From JBQLZQ01 sp052168355 (GTDB lineage Bacteria; Pseudomonadota; Alphaproteobacteria; DSM-16000; Inquilinaceae): a stretch of 64,000 bases of DNA. The stretch lies in assembly GCA_052168355.1 (NCBI GenBank), contig JBQLZQ010000068.1:71003-135002 (forward strand). The letters run 5' to 3'. Below the pieces are notes generated by a model. The model worked only from the letters and a program-made list of their open reading frames with translations. It searched no databases and was not told the origin of the DNA. The first letter of the stretch is position 1, and every line of letters begins with the position of its first letter. The position numbers and the translations under genes were made by a program. Positions 25,833 to 34,376 of this stretch are shown here, in pieces.

Positions 25833-26609
25833 ATGATCACGCTCTACACCTTCGGCCCGGCCTTCGGTCTGCCCGACTCAAGCCCGTTCGTCACCAAAAC
25901 CGAAGTGCAGCTCAAGATGGCCGGTCTGGACTATCGCGCCGTTTCCGGCGGCTATCCCACCGCGCCGAAGGGCAAACTGCCGTACATCGACGACGACGGG
26001 GTCATCGTCGCCGATTCCACCTTCATCCGCGCCCATATCGAGCGGAAGTACGGGTTCGACTTCGACAGGGGGTTGGACGTTGTGGCGCGCGCCCGCGCCT
26101 GGGCCATCGAGCGCATGCTGGAGGACCACCTCTATTGGGCCGCGGCCTACACGCGCTGGATCATGCCCGACAACTTCGCCAAGGGGCCGGCGCATTTCTT
26201 CGACGCCATGCCCGAACCGGAACGGACGGCGATGCGCCGGACCGTGGTCGATCAGACGTCCCGGGATCTGCGCGGCCAAGGCCTCGGCCGTCACAGCGAC
26301 GCGGAGATCGGCGATCTGGCCGGCCGGTCCCTGTCCGCCCTGGCGACCTTGTTGGGCGACGATCCCTATCTCGGCGGCGACCGCCCCTGCGGCACCGACG
26401 CGACGGCGTTCAGCCTGGTGGCCGGAGCCCTTTGCCCCGTTTTCGAGTCGCCGGTCCGCCGGTCGGCCGAGAGCTTTCCCAATCTGACGGCCTATGCCGG
26501 GCGGATGATGCGCACCTTTTATCCGGACAACGCCTGGATCCCGGCGGCGGCCGCCACCGCGCCCAGGGTGTCGGGGCCGCGCGCCCTGGCGGTGGCGGAA
26601 TGGGGATGA
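25833..26609 (+). CDS. Glutathione S-transferase family protein (metaxin/FAXC-like)
   Basis: 258 residues from ATG 25833 with GAGGGA six bases upstream. The thioredoxin-like N-terminal part starts MITLYTFGPAFGLPDSSPF and includes PKGKLPYIDDDG, with the cis-proline that contacts the ligand, then DSTFIRAHIERKYG. The all-helical C-terminal domain follows, ending with NLTAYAGRMMRTFYP. The overall pattern is that of bacterial relatives of Failed-axon-connections and metaxins, whose substrates are unknown. It is divergent from the WYL regulator. Confidence 0.82.
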   Translation: MITLYTFGPAFGLPDSSPFVTKTEVQLKMAGLDYRAVSGGYPTAPKGKLPYIDDDGVIVADSTFIRAHIERKYGFDFDRGLDVVARARAWAIERMLEDHLYWAAAYTRWIMPDNFAKGPAHFFDAMPEPERTAMRRTVVDQTSRDLRGQGLGRHSDAEIGDLAGRSLSALATLLGDDPYLGGDRPCGTDATAFSLVAGALCPVFESPVRRSAESFPNLTAYAGRMMRTFYPDNAWIPAAAATAPRVSGPRALAVAEWG

Positions 26610-26695
26610 CGGGCACCGTGGCGAAGGCGTGGGCCCTGCCCTCACCCTTCGCCGACCGCCCGACCAGCCTGCATGCCACCGGGAGAACACATCGG

Positions 26696-26983
26696 ATGTT
26701 TATCGTACTGCTTAGATTTACCGGCAACAAAGACCGGGCCGCACAATTCATGGACGGCCACAAGGCATGGATCGAACGGGGTTTTGAAGACGGTGTTTTT
26801 CTGCTGACCGGCAGTCTTCAGCCCAATTCGGGCGGTGGGATCATGGCGCACAACGTGTCGCTGCCGGATCTTCAAAGCCGGGTGAACGACGACCCGTTTG
26901 TGGCGCGGAACATCGTAAGCGCCGAAATCTTTGAAATCACGCCATCCAAAACGGACGAGCGGTTGGGATTTCTGCTCGACTGA
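26696..26983 (+). CDS. YciI family protein
   Basis: 95 residues from ATG 26696 with GGGAG about ten bases upstream. The YCII domain is a small ferredoxin-like fold with a conserved His-Asp pair; here MFIVLLRFTG opens it, DGHKAWIERGFEDG gives the His, and GSLQPNSGGGIM follows. Proposed roles include dehydrochlorinase-like chemistry, but the biological function is unproven. It lies 86 bases after the GST gene on the same strand, possibly in one transcript. Confidence 0.82.
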   Translation: MFIVLLRFTGNKDRAAQFMDGHKAWIERGFEDGVFLLTGSLQPNSGGGIMAHNVSLPDLQSRVNDDPFVARNIVSAEIFEITPSKTDERLGFLLD

Positions 26984-27064
26984 ACATCGGGTTGCCCAGA
27001 ACCGCCGACAACCCGCTCGGCTCGAGCGTGTCACCCATGTCTCCGGTATGGACCCTGGTGAAAA

Positions 27065-27141
<77 letters not shown>

Positions 27142-27180
27142 CCCGGCCGCCCGGCCGGTGCCGGCCGCCGATACCGGCGG

Positions 27181-27471
27181 TCAGCGCGGGCGCGGCTTGA
27201 AATTGTCCCCATAGTTGCGCGGCTGGACCCGGCGTTGGTGTTCCGCCTGGACCGTGTACTCCAAGCCCTTGCGCTTGGCGAAGGCCACGGCCTCCTCCTT
27301 GGACCCGAAGCGCAGGCGCACCTGGTTGAGCGTGTCGCCGGAGCTGACCCAGCCCATCAGCGGTTCGGGCCGCCGCGGCGTCGCCGGTTCGTATTCCAGC
27401 ACCCAGTCCCGGATCTTGCCCCGTCCGGACTGCATGGCCGTGCGTGTCGGGCGGTAGATGCGCGCCTGCAT
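27181..27471 (-). CDS. NADH dehydrogenase accessory subunit, NDUFS4-like (ETC complex I subunit)
   Basis: 96 residues. It starts MQARIYRPTRTAMQSGR and contains MGWVSSGDTLNQVRLRF and KEEAVAFAKRKGLEYTV, matching the ETC_C1_NDUFA4/NDUFS4 family. In mitochondria and alphaproteobacteria this 18-kDa-type subunit stabilises the peripheral arm of complex I. Bacterial copies are almost confined to alphaproteobacteria, a useful taxonomic hint. It sits alone between tRNA-Arg and tRNA-Pro, all on the minus strand. Confidence 0.92.
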   Translation of the reverse strand: MQARIYRPTRTAMQSGRGKIRDWVLEYEPATPRRPEPLMGWVSSGDTLNQVRLRFGSKEEAVAFAKRKGLEYTVQAEHQRRVQPRNYGDNFKPRPR

Positions 27472-27519
27472 GAAAGCCTGTCCCCGCCTGCCTCAAAAGC
27501 CTCAAAACATCCCGCGGGC

Positions 27520-27596
<77 letters not shown>

Positions 27597-27743
27597 TGCC
27601 CAGCCGCGGTGCATACACGATGGCCGCATGGCAGGCAAGCATACGGGGGTCCTTTCGCACCGCCGGCCGATGGGTTAGGAAGGCCCATTGATCCGTCCCA
27701 ACCCGTCCTCCCCTCCTCCCCCATCCCCCGCGAGAGCCGCCCC

Positions 27744-28409
27744 TTGACCACGCGATCCCTGTTTCTGCCCGACCGGCTGTACGACTACATGGTCGGCGTG
27801 GGCTGCCGCGAGCCGGCGGTGCTGGCGCGCCTGCGGGCCGAAACCGCCTCCCTGCCCCAGGCCCATTACCAGATTTCGCCCGAGGAAGGGCAGATCCTGA
27901 CCCTGCTGGTGGAGGTGACCGGGGCCCGGCGCACCCTGGATATCGGCACCTTCACCGGCTACAGCGCCCTGGCCGTGGCCCTGGCCCTGCCGGCCGACGG
28001 CAAGGTCGTGACCCTGGACATCTCCGAGGCGTTCACCGGCATCGCCCGGCGGTTCTGGCGCGAGGCCGGGATGGACGACCGGATCGACCTGCGGCTGGGG
28101 CCGGCGCTCGAGGGGCTGGACGCGCTTCTGGCGGACGGCGCCGCGGGAACGTTCGATTTCGCCTTCATCGATGCCGACAAGGAACGGTACGACGCCTATT
28201 ACGAGCGGTCGCTGACGCTGGTGCGTCCCGGCGGGCTGATCGCCGTCGACAACACCCTGTGGCGCGGCCGCGTCGCCGATCCGGACGACCGCCGCGCCAA
28301 GACGGTGGCCTTTCGCGCCTTCAACGCCAAAGTTCACGGCGATGCCCGCGTCACCCCGGCGCTGCTGCCGGTGGGCGACGGGCTGACCCTGGCCCGCAAG
28401 CGGCCCTGA
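27744..28409 (+). CDS. SAM-dependent O-methyltransferase (caffeoyl-CoA/catechol type), copy 1
   Basis: 221 residues from a TTG at 27744, chosen because it aligns with the ATG of the paralogue downstream; no ATG fits, and the frame further upstream runs through a tRNA gene. Class I methyltransferase: the SAM loop is DIGTFTGYSALAVALALP and the metal or substrate site is FIDADKERYDAYYE, then GGLIAVDNTLWRG. Family members methylate catechol-like hydroxyls with Mg2+. It shares long blocks with the next gene, 29 bases downstream. The physiological substrate is unknown. Confidence 0.85.
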   Translation: MTTRSLFLPDRLYDYMVGVGCREPAVLARLRAETASLPQAHYQISPEEGQILTLLVEVTGARRTLDIGTFTGYSALAVALALPADGKVVTLDISEAFTGIARRFWREAGMDDRIDLRLGPALEGLDALLADGAAGTFDFAFIDADKERYDAYYERSLTLVRPGGLIAVDNTLWRGRVADPDDRRAKTVAFRAFNAKVHGDARVTPALLPVGDGLTLARKRP

Positions 28410-28438
28410 CCGGACCGCAACAGGAAGGACCCAGACCC

Positions 28439-29110
28439 ATGTCCAGCCGCACCATCGCCATGACCGACCGGCTCCACGACTATCTGTTGGACACGACCCT
28501 GCGCGAAACGCCGGTGCAGCGCCGCCTGCGCGCGGAAACGGCGACCCTGGGCGGCCCCGGCGCCATGCAGATCTCGCCCGAGCAGGGTCAGTTCATGGCC
28601 CTTCTGGCCCGGCTGATCGGGGCCCGCCGGGTCATCGAAGTCGGCACCTTCACCGGCTACAGCGCCCTGACCGTGGCGCTGGCCCTGCCGGCCGACGGGC
28701 GGCTGGTGGCCTGCGACGTCAGCGCGGAATGGACGGATATCGGCCGCCGCTACTGGAACGAGGCGGGCGTGGCCGGCAAGATCGATTTGCGCCTGGCCCC
28801 GGCGTTGGAAACCCTGGACGCCCTGCTGGCCGACGGCCAGGCGGGCACGTTCGACATGGCCTTCATCGACGCCGACAAGGAAAGCTACGGCGCCTATTAC
28901 GAGCGCTGCCTGCGCCTGATTCGGCCCGGCGGGCTGATCATGGTCGACAATGTGCTGTGGGGCGGCTCGGTGGCCGATCCCGATCGGGACGATGGCGACA
29001 CCAACGCCATCCGGGCGCTCAACCGCGCCCTGCGCGACGACGATCGGGTCGATTTCAGCCTGGTGCCCATCGGCGACGGTCTTTCTTTGGCACGAAAAAG
29101 AGAAAAATAA
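28439..29110 (+). CDS. SAM-dependent O-methyltransferase, copy 2
   Basis: 223 residues from ATG 28439, with AGGAAGGA upstream. The SAM loop is EVGTFTGYSALTVALALP and the metal site FIDADKESYGAYYE, followed by GGLIMVDNVLWGG. It parallels copy 1 from end to end, including matching C-termini (GDGLSLARKR), so the two are a tandem duplication that has since diverged, mainly in the N-terminal 50 residues and the substrate-side loops. It probably has a related but separate substrate. A+T-rich non-coding DNA follows. Confidence 0.88.
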   Translation: MSSRTIAMTDRLHDYLLDTTLRETPVQRRLRAETATLGGPGAMQISPEQGQFMALLARLIGARRVIEVGTFTGYSALTVALALPADGRLVACDVSAEWTDIGRRYWNEAGVAGKIDLRLAPALETLDALLADGQAGTFDMAFIDADKESYGAYYERCLRLIRPGGLIMVDNVLWGGSVADPDRDDGDTNAIRALNRALRDDDRVDFSLVPIGDGLSLARKREK

Positions 29111-29233
29111 GAGATGCTTGTGTTTTTTACTTGCGATGCCGTGTAAATTGTTAATGATCGTTAACCGGACGTTTACGTTTTTGGCGTTTTATGGGTCATG
29201 CTCCTCTTGAAGCTTTTTTGCCGGGGTGCCGCC

Positions 29234-29539
29234 ATGGTCAGGATTGCCGCTATCGCGCTGCTTCTCGCTTTCGTCGGGCTTCCGGTCTCGGCGGCGGAAA
29301 ACTGTGCCGAGCGGGCCACGGTCGTGGCCTATCTCGCCGACCAGCACCAGGAAACGCCGGTGGCCATGGGTCTGGCCACAAACGGCGGCATGGTTGAGGT
29401 GATGGTCAGCGAGGCCCAGGATTCCTGGACCCTGCTGATCACCATGCCGACCGGCGAAACCTGCATGATGGCGTCCGGCCGCGGCTGGGAAAGCCTGCCG
29501 GGGCTGATCGCCAGCGCCGCGCCCGGCGAGGCGAGCTGA
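29234..29539 (+). CDS. Small secreted hypothetical protein
   Basis: 101 residues from ATG 29234, or 113 from ATG 29198; both give a cleavable signal peptide ending PVSAAEN. The mature part has about 80 residues with two cysteines (ENCAER and ETCMMASG) that could form a disulfide in the periplasm. The pattern VAMGLATNGGMVEVMVSE followed by TWT-like WTLLITMPTGETC recurs in small alphaproteobacterial periplasmic proteins without known function. It converges with the DUF192 gene. Confidence 0.65.
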   Translation: MVRIAAIALLLAFVGLPVSAAENCAERATVVAYLADQHQETPVAMGLATNGGMVEVMVSEAQDSWTLLITMPTGETCMMASGRGWESLPGLIASAAPGEAS

Positions 29540-29627
29540 CCACGTATCGGCCGCCGCTCGTTTCCGACTGTTCTGAATAGGGGCCTGTCCCGCGCCCGAC
29601 GCCCCGCGTCGGGACTTTCGCCGGAAT

Positions 29628-30086
29628 TCAGGGCGTCTCGAAAATCTCGTGCACCACCCGGTCGCCGGGGGCGATCCCCAGCAGCGCGGTGACACCGCCG
29701 TTCAGTTCCAGCACCGCGCGCACCGGGCCGCCGGACGGTACGGACTCCGTCGACATCGGCGTCGTACGCTCGGCGATGCGGACGATGCGGCCGGTCTCGT
29801 CGATAAACAGCATGTCCAGCGGGATCAGGGTGTTCTTCATCCAGAACGAGGCGACGCGCGGCGGGTCGAACGGGAACAGCATCCCGGCGTCGGGCGCCAT
29901 CTCGGCCCGGTTCATCAGCCCATGGCCCTGCTGCTCGGGCGTGACCGCCATCTCGACCACGAAGTCGTAGCGCCCTCCATTCGCCGTCTCAATGGTCAGA
30001 TCCGATGTCTCGAAGGACGGCTGGGCCCACAGCGCGGCCGGCAGCAGGACCAACCACAGGGTGAAGGCGGAGAGCAGGCGCGGCAT
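29628..30086 (-). CDS. DUF192 family periplasmic protein
   Basis: 152 residues. A signal peptide (about 1-21, ending LWAQP) leads to a DUF192 domain with the family marks GLMNRAEMAPDAGMLF, FWMKNTLIPLDMLFID and a C-terminal VLELNGG. These small beta-barrel proteins occur widely; some are linked to envelope functions but no activity is established. It lies 49 bases after the deacetylase gene on the same strand. Confidence 0.88.
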   Translation of the reverse strand: MPRLLSAFTLWLVLLPAALWAQPSFETSDLTIETANGGRYDFVVEMAVTPEQQGHGLMNRAEMAPDAGMLFPFDPPRVASFWMKNTLIPLDMLFIDETGRIVRIAERTTPMSTESVPSGGPVRAVLELNGGVTALLGIAPGDRVVHEIFETP

Positions 30087-30135
30087 GAGGGTCTCGCAAG
30101 CGGTTGATCCCGGACGTTTCAGTATAGCCGGGCGA

Positions 30136-31257
30136 TCATCGCCGCACCACGGTGTCGACGGCGCGGCGAACCTCGTCGCCGATGGGGCCGGGACGCGGCG
30201 GATCGGCGATGGTGGTCAGCCAATGGACCGGCGGGTTGCGTCCGGCCGCCCGGTGCCAGGTCAGCGCGCGCAGGATCCGCTCGGCCTCCGGCGACGCCGG
30301 AACCGGCGGTTCTATCCCGTTCAGGGTCGCCCACACTCCGGCCCAGCAGCGGCCGACGGACCACGGGTTGTAGCCCCCGCCCCCGGTCACGAACAGGCGC
30401 GGCACGGGCGCCTGCATGGCCAGGTCCCGCAGGGCCGCGACCACCCGCCACAGCGCGCCGTTGGACAGCGCCAGACGGCTCAACGGGTCGTCGGCCACGG
30501 CGTCCGCCCCGCATTGCAGGACCAGCGCCGCCGGTTTGAAGGCTCGGACCAGCGGCACCAGCGCATGATCGCGGACGAAATCCATCTCGCTGTCGTTGAA
30601 CCCCGGCGGTACCGGGATGTTGTGCGCGGTGGCGCCGTTCCGCCGACCCAGCGTGCCGGTGCCCGGCCACCGCCCCGCCTCGTGCACCGACACGGTCAGG
30701 ACCCGGTCGTCGGCGGCGAAGGCGTCTTCCACCCCGTCGCCGTGATGGGCGTCGACATCGACATAGGCGATGGGGGCGATGCCCCGGTCCAGCAGCGCCA
30801 GGATGCCCAGCACCGGGTCGTTGAGATAGCAAAAGCCGCTGGCCCGGTCGCGCCGTCCGTGATGGGTGCCGCTGGCCGGGCTGTAGACGATGCCGCCATC
30901 GGTCAGCAGCGACGCCGCCAGAAGCGAGGCCCCGGCGGCCGTGGCCGGGCGACTGAAGATCTCCGGGAAGATCGGGTTCTCCATCTTGCCGATGTTGAAC
31001 CGCGCGCGCCGGTCCGGATCCAAGTCCTGGTCCCGCTCGGCATCCTGCAGCGCCTGGACGTAGGCCGGGTCGTGAAACCGTGTCAGCGCCTCAGACGTCG
31101 CGCGCGGGCTGTCGCGGTAGGCATCGTCCGGCAACCAGCCCATCGCCCGGGCCAGGTCGGTGGCCGTGGACACGCGGGGAATGGCAAGCGGGTGCCGCGT
31201 GCCATAGCTCGACAGGCGGTAGATCTCATTGCCGATAAACAGGGGGGTGATCGCCAT
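30136..31257 (-). CDS. Histone deacetylase superfamily protein (AcuC-like)
   Basis: 373 residues from ATG 31257; the longer frame begins with TTG and is less likely. Arginase/deacetylase fold with the zinc site: THHGRRDRASGFCYLND, then VDVDAHHGDGVED (Asp and His ligands) and CGADAVADDPL (Asp ligand), and GGGGYNPWSVGR with the catalytic-site Gly/Tyr. Bacterial members deacetylate acetyl-lysine, acetylpolyamines or acetoin-pathway proteins. It is divergent from the second TRAP operon; a 15-base dyad GACCGC-N3-GCGGTC lies between (31277-31291). Confidence 0.87.
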   Translation of the reverse strand: MAITPLFIGNEIYRLSSYGTRHPLAIPRVSTATDLARAMGWLPDDAYRDSPRATSEALTRFHDPAYVQALQDAERDQDLDPDRRARFNIGKMENPIFPEIFSRPATAAGASLLAASLLTDGGIVYSPASGTHHGRRDRASGFCYLNDPVLGILALLDRGIAPIAYVDVDAHHGDGVEDAFAADDRVLTVSVHEAGRWPGTGTLGRRNGATAHNIPVPPGFNDSEMDFVRDHALVPLVRAFKPAALVLQCGADAVADDPLSRLALSNGALWRVVAALRDLAMQAPVPRLFVTGGGGYNPWSVGRCWAGVWATLNGIEPPVPASPEAERILRALTWHRAAGRNPPVHWLTTIADPPRPGPIGDEVRRAVDTVVRR

Positions 31258-31316
31258 GCCTGACCAGCTAGCGTTGGACCGCGGCGCGGTCAACCGCGCC
31301 TGACACAGAGCCAAGA

Positions 31317-31344
31317 TTGACCGGTCGATCCGGCGAATGATAAA
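31317..31344 (+). promoter_or_regulatory. Candidate promoter of the second TRAP operon
   Basis: TTGACC (31317-31322) is followed after 16 bases by GATAAA (31339-31344), or after 18 by TAAAAA. Transcription from near 31350 would leave a leader of about 70 bases with GGAGG at 31412-31416. A perfect dyad, GACCGC-N3-GCGGTC, lies 25 bases upstream (31277-31291) and could be an operator. Confidence 0.45.
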
Positions 31345-31423
31345 AATGAAAAGGACGGGTCATCAGGTTCCGATCCAATAACGACAAAAAAAGCTCTGAA
31401 TGAGCAAAACGGGAGGAAGACAA

Positions 31424-32440
31424 ATGCCGGAGCACCATAAATCCTTGTTCAAGACGGCGGCGTTGTGCATCGCGGGCGTTGCCGGGCTGGTCGTCGTCGG
31501 GGCGGCGGATACGGCGGCGGCCCAGATCAAATTGGTCGGGGCCAGCCAGTTCGACGAGAACCACGCCTTCACCAAGACCATGCGCAAGTTCGAGGAACTG
31601 GTGACCGCCTGCTACACCGACGAGCCGGTCGAATTCGAGATGCACCTCAACTCCGAGCTTGGCCTGGAGAAGGATTATGTCGCGTACATGAACCAGGGCC
31701 TTTCGGTCGACTACGCCATCGCCTCGCCGGCCCACATGTCGACGTTCTCCAAGATGGCGCCCCTGATGGACATGCCGTTTCTGTTTCGGGACGAGGACCA
31801 TTGGCGCAAGGTGCTGGAGGCCGACGCGCTGAGGCCGGTGGCCGACGATATTCTGGCCAGGGCCGACATCCGTCTTCTCGGCTATGCCGGCGGCGGCACG
31901 CGCAACGTCTTCGCGACGGAGCCGGTCGGCAACATGGCTGAACTGGAGGATCTGCCGATCCGCATGCAGGGCGCGCCCATCTGGACCCGCGTGTTCGACG
32001 CCCTGGGCGCCGCGCCGACGGTCATCGCCTACAACGAACTCTACAACGCCATCCAGACCGGCGTGATTCAGGCCGGCGAGAACGAGGCCGCCGGCGTCGA
32101 GCAGATGAAGTTCTACGAGGTCGCGCCCTATCTGGCCCTGACCAGGCACGCCATCACGGTGCGGCCGCTGTTCATCTCCAACAAGACCTACCAGCGCCTT
32201 CCCGAAAAGCTGCAGGCCTGTATCGACGAGGCCGGCGCGCAAGCCGGGGAATACGGCCGCGACATCGAAAGCGGCGAGGATTCCCAGAAGCTGCAGGCGA
32301 TGGTCGATAAGGGCTGGATCACGACGTCGGAATTCGCGGACCGGGACAAGATGCTGGAAGCCGCCAACCCGGTGCTGGAAGCCTATGCCGAGGAGCTTGG
32401 CGCCGCCGAGGTCCTCAAGGCGGTCCAGGCCATCCAGTAG
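31424..32440 (+). CDS. TRAP transporter substrate-binding protein
   Basis: 338 residues from ATG 31424, since GGAGG lies seven bases upstream; the in-frame ATG at 31400 lacks a site. A signal peptide (about 1-33, ending TAAAQ) precedes a DctP-type domain. Binding-site features include the GGGTRNVFATEPV segment and DLPIRMQGAPIWTRV, where the Arg usually holds the substrate carboxylate. An internal cysteine pair (VTACYTDE and LQACIDEAG) is unusual for the family. It leads an operon with both permeases and a dehydrogenase. Confidence 0.9.
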   Translation: MPEHHKSLFKTAALCIAGVAGLVVVGAADTAAAQIKLVGASQFDENHAFTKTMRKFEELVTACYTDEPVEFEMHLNSELGLEKDYVAYMNQGLSVDYAIASPAHMSTFSKMAPLMDMPFLFRDEDHWRKVLEADALRPVADDILARADIRLLGYAGGGTRNVFATEPVGNMAELEDLPIRMQGAPIWTRVFDALGAAPTVIAYNELYNAIQTGVIQAGENEAAGVEQMKFYEVAPYLALTRHAITVRPLFISNKTYQRLPEKLQACIDEAGAQAGEYGRDIESGEDSQKLQAMVDKGWITTSEFADRDKMLEAANPVLEAYAEELGAAEVLKAVQAIQ

Positions 32441-32546
32441 ACGCGTCGGTACGGTCAGTCCGCACCGCTTGGCAGGGTCGAGGACGCACGGCGATGCCGT
32501 CCTCGACCCATCGCCGACCGACCGTCCGCCAACGGTCCGGCATCCG

Positions 32547-33032
32547 ATGATGACCCAAATTCTCGACGGCATTCACCTGCTGCTCAAGATCGTGCTTGGG
32601 CTGCTCGTCGGCGGTTTGCTGGTGCCGGTGACGATGCAGATCCTGTCGCGCTACACCGGCATCATCCCGCGGTTCATCTGGACCGAGGAAGTCGCGCGGT
32701 TCTGTTTCATCTGGATGGTGATGGTCGGCGCCATGTGCGCCGTGCGCGACGGCACCCATTTCGATCTCGATCTGCTGCCGCCGTCGTCCAACCGGCGGAT
32801 CGAAATGGCCAGACGCATATTCGTGCACGTCATGGTGTTTCTGGTCGCCGTCATCTTCATCTGGTACGGCTGGCAGTTTCTCGCGTTCGGGCGGTTTCAG
32901 ACATCGGAGATCGCCGAGTTGCCGATGAACTGGATCTTCGCCGCCTGGCCCGTGATGGGTGTGATCACGGTCCTGTTCCTGGTCGAGAAAGTCATTTTGG
33001 AGTTCAGATCCCTGGGCGGCGCGGCGCCGTGA
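32547..33032 (+). CDS. TRAP transporter small permease (DctQ type)
   Basis: 161 residues, four hydrophobic segments. The family pattern FIWTEEVARFCFIWMVMVG, then AVRDGTHFDLDLLP, is clear. Its stop overlaps the GTG of the large permease (GTGA), so the two subunits are made together. The start ATG 32547 follows a 106-base gap after the binding-protein gene, and the GG-poor leader gives only weak ribosome-site support. Confidence 0.9.
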   Translation: MMTQILDGIHLLLKIVLGLLVGGLLVPVTMQILSRYTGIIPRFIWTEEVARFCFIWMVMVGAMCAVRDGTHFDLDLLPPSSNRRIEMARRIFVHVMVFLVAVIFIWYGWQFLAFGRFQTSEIAELPMNWIFAAWPVMGVITVLFLVEKVILEFRSLGGAAP

Positions 33033-34333
33033 CGCCGGGCTTCGTCTCGTCGGTCCTGTTCGGCCTGTTCCTGCTGTTCATCGTGCTGCGGGTGCCCGTG
33101 GCCTTCGCGCTGGCCCTGGCCTGTATCCCGATCTTTTTCCTGGAGCCGCGTCTGACCCCCATCCTGCTGCTGCAGGAGATGTTCCGGTCCTACAATTCCT
33201 TCGTGCTGCTGGCCGTCCCGTTCTTCCTGCTGGCCGCCAACCTGATGAACGCGGCGGGGATCACCGATCGCCTGATCCGTCTGGCACGGGCCCTGGTCGG
33301 GCATCTGCCGGGCGGTCTTGGCCACGTCAACGTGGTCGTGTCGATGTTCTTCGCCGGGATCTCGGGCAGTTCCACCGCCGACGCGGCGGGCATCGGGTCG
33401 CTGCTGATCCCGCAGATGAAAAAGGAGGGGTTCACCCCGTCCTTCGCCGTGGCGGTGACGGCCTGCTCGGCGGTGATGGGCGTGATCATCCCGCCGTCCA
33501 TCCTGATGGTCGTGTGGGGCGGGCTGATGTCGGTGTCCATCGGCGGTCTGTTCCTGGCCGGCGTCATCCCGGGGCTGCTGATCGGGCTGGCCCAGATGGG
33601 TGCTGTCTATGCCTATGCCAGGCGGCACGGCATGGGCTTGCACGCCCGGGCCACCCTGATAGAGCTGGTGACCGCGATGGCCGGCGCGGTGCTGGCGTTG
33701 CTGACGCCGCTGATCATCGTCGGGGGGATCGTCGGCGGGTTTTTCACCCCGACGGAGGCGTCGGTCATCGCCGCCTTGTACGCCATGGTCCTGGGTGTCC
33801 TGGTCTACCGCACCCTGGGACTGCGCAAGGCGGCGCACGCGCTGTACGATTCCGGGCGCTTTGCCGCCATCGCCCTGTTCTGCATCGGCACGGCCAGCGC
33901 CTTCGGCTGGATCCTTGCCTATTTCAAGGTTCCTGCCGCCCTGGTCGCCTATGTCGAGGCGATGAACCTGGGCGTTACGGAGATGGGCATCGCCGTCGCC
34001 GTCGCCTTTCTGCTGGTCGGCTGTTTCATCGATGCCATCCCGGCCATCATCATCCTGGGCACCGTGCTGTTTCCCGTGACCCAGGCGGTGGGCATGCATC
34101 CCATCCATTTCGCCGTCATCGGGATCATCAGCCTGGCCTTTGGACTGGTGACGCCGCCCTACGGCCTGTGCCTTCTGATCTCCTGCTCGATCGGCGGCAT
34201 CTCGGTGCGGCAGGCATTGCGGGATGTCGCCATCATCCTGCTGCCCATGCTGACCATCCTGTGCCTGATCATCGTCGTCCCCTCCATCGCGCTGTGGCTG
34301 CCCCGCCTGCTGATGCCCCAGTTCGTGAATTGA
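33029..34333 (+). CDS. TRAP transporter large permease (DctM type)
   Basis: 434 residues from GTG 33029, about twelve membrane segments. DctM hallmarks include FAGISGSSTADAAGIGSLLIP, IIPPSILMVVWGG and GLVTPPYGLCL. It carries solute and Na+ across the inner membrane with the small permease. The neighbouring short-chain dehydrogenase, 43 bases downstream, suggests the imported acid or polyol is then oxidised or reduced. Confidence 0.92.
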   Translation: MTPGFVSSVLFGLFLLFIVLRVPVAFALALACIPIFFLEPRLTPILLLQEMFRSYNSFVLLAVPFFLLAANLMNAAGITDRLIRLARALVGHLPGGLGHVNVVVSMFFAGISGSSTADAAGIGSLLIPQMKKEGFTPSFAVAVTACSAVMGVIIPPSILMVVWGGLMSVSIGGLFLAGVIPGLLIGLAQMGAVYAYARRHGMGLHARATLIELVTAMAGAVLALLTPLIIVGGIVGGFFTPTEASVIAALYAMVLGVLVYRTLGLRKAAHALYDSGRFAAIALFCIGTASAFGWILAYFKVPAALVAYVEAMNLGVTEMGIAVAVAFLLVGCFIDAIPAIIILGTVLFPVTQAVGMHPIHFAVIGIISLAFGLVTPPYGLCLLISCSIGGISVRQALRDVAIILLPMLTILCLIIVVPSIALWLPRLLMPQFVN

Positions 34334-34376
34334 CGGGGAACGTATTGACCGCGGCGCCACCCAAGGAGATCCGATC

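Noticed and set aside
29150..29165. GTTAA-N6-TTAAC resembling a CtrA box
   Set aside because: The CtrA consensus needs TTAA-N7-TTAA; the spacing here is six, and no cell-cycle gene is adjacent.
31258..31314. Longer start for the deacetylase at TTG 31314
   Set aside because: The added residues are not conserved in character and would overlap the dyad; ATG 31257 gives the usual family start.
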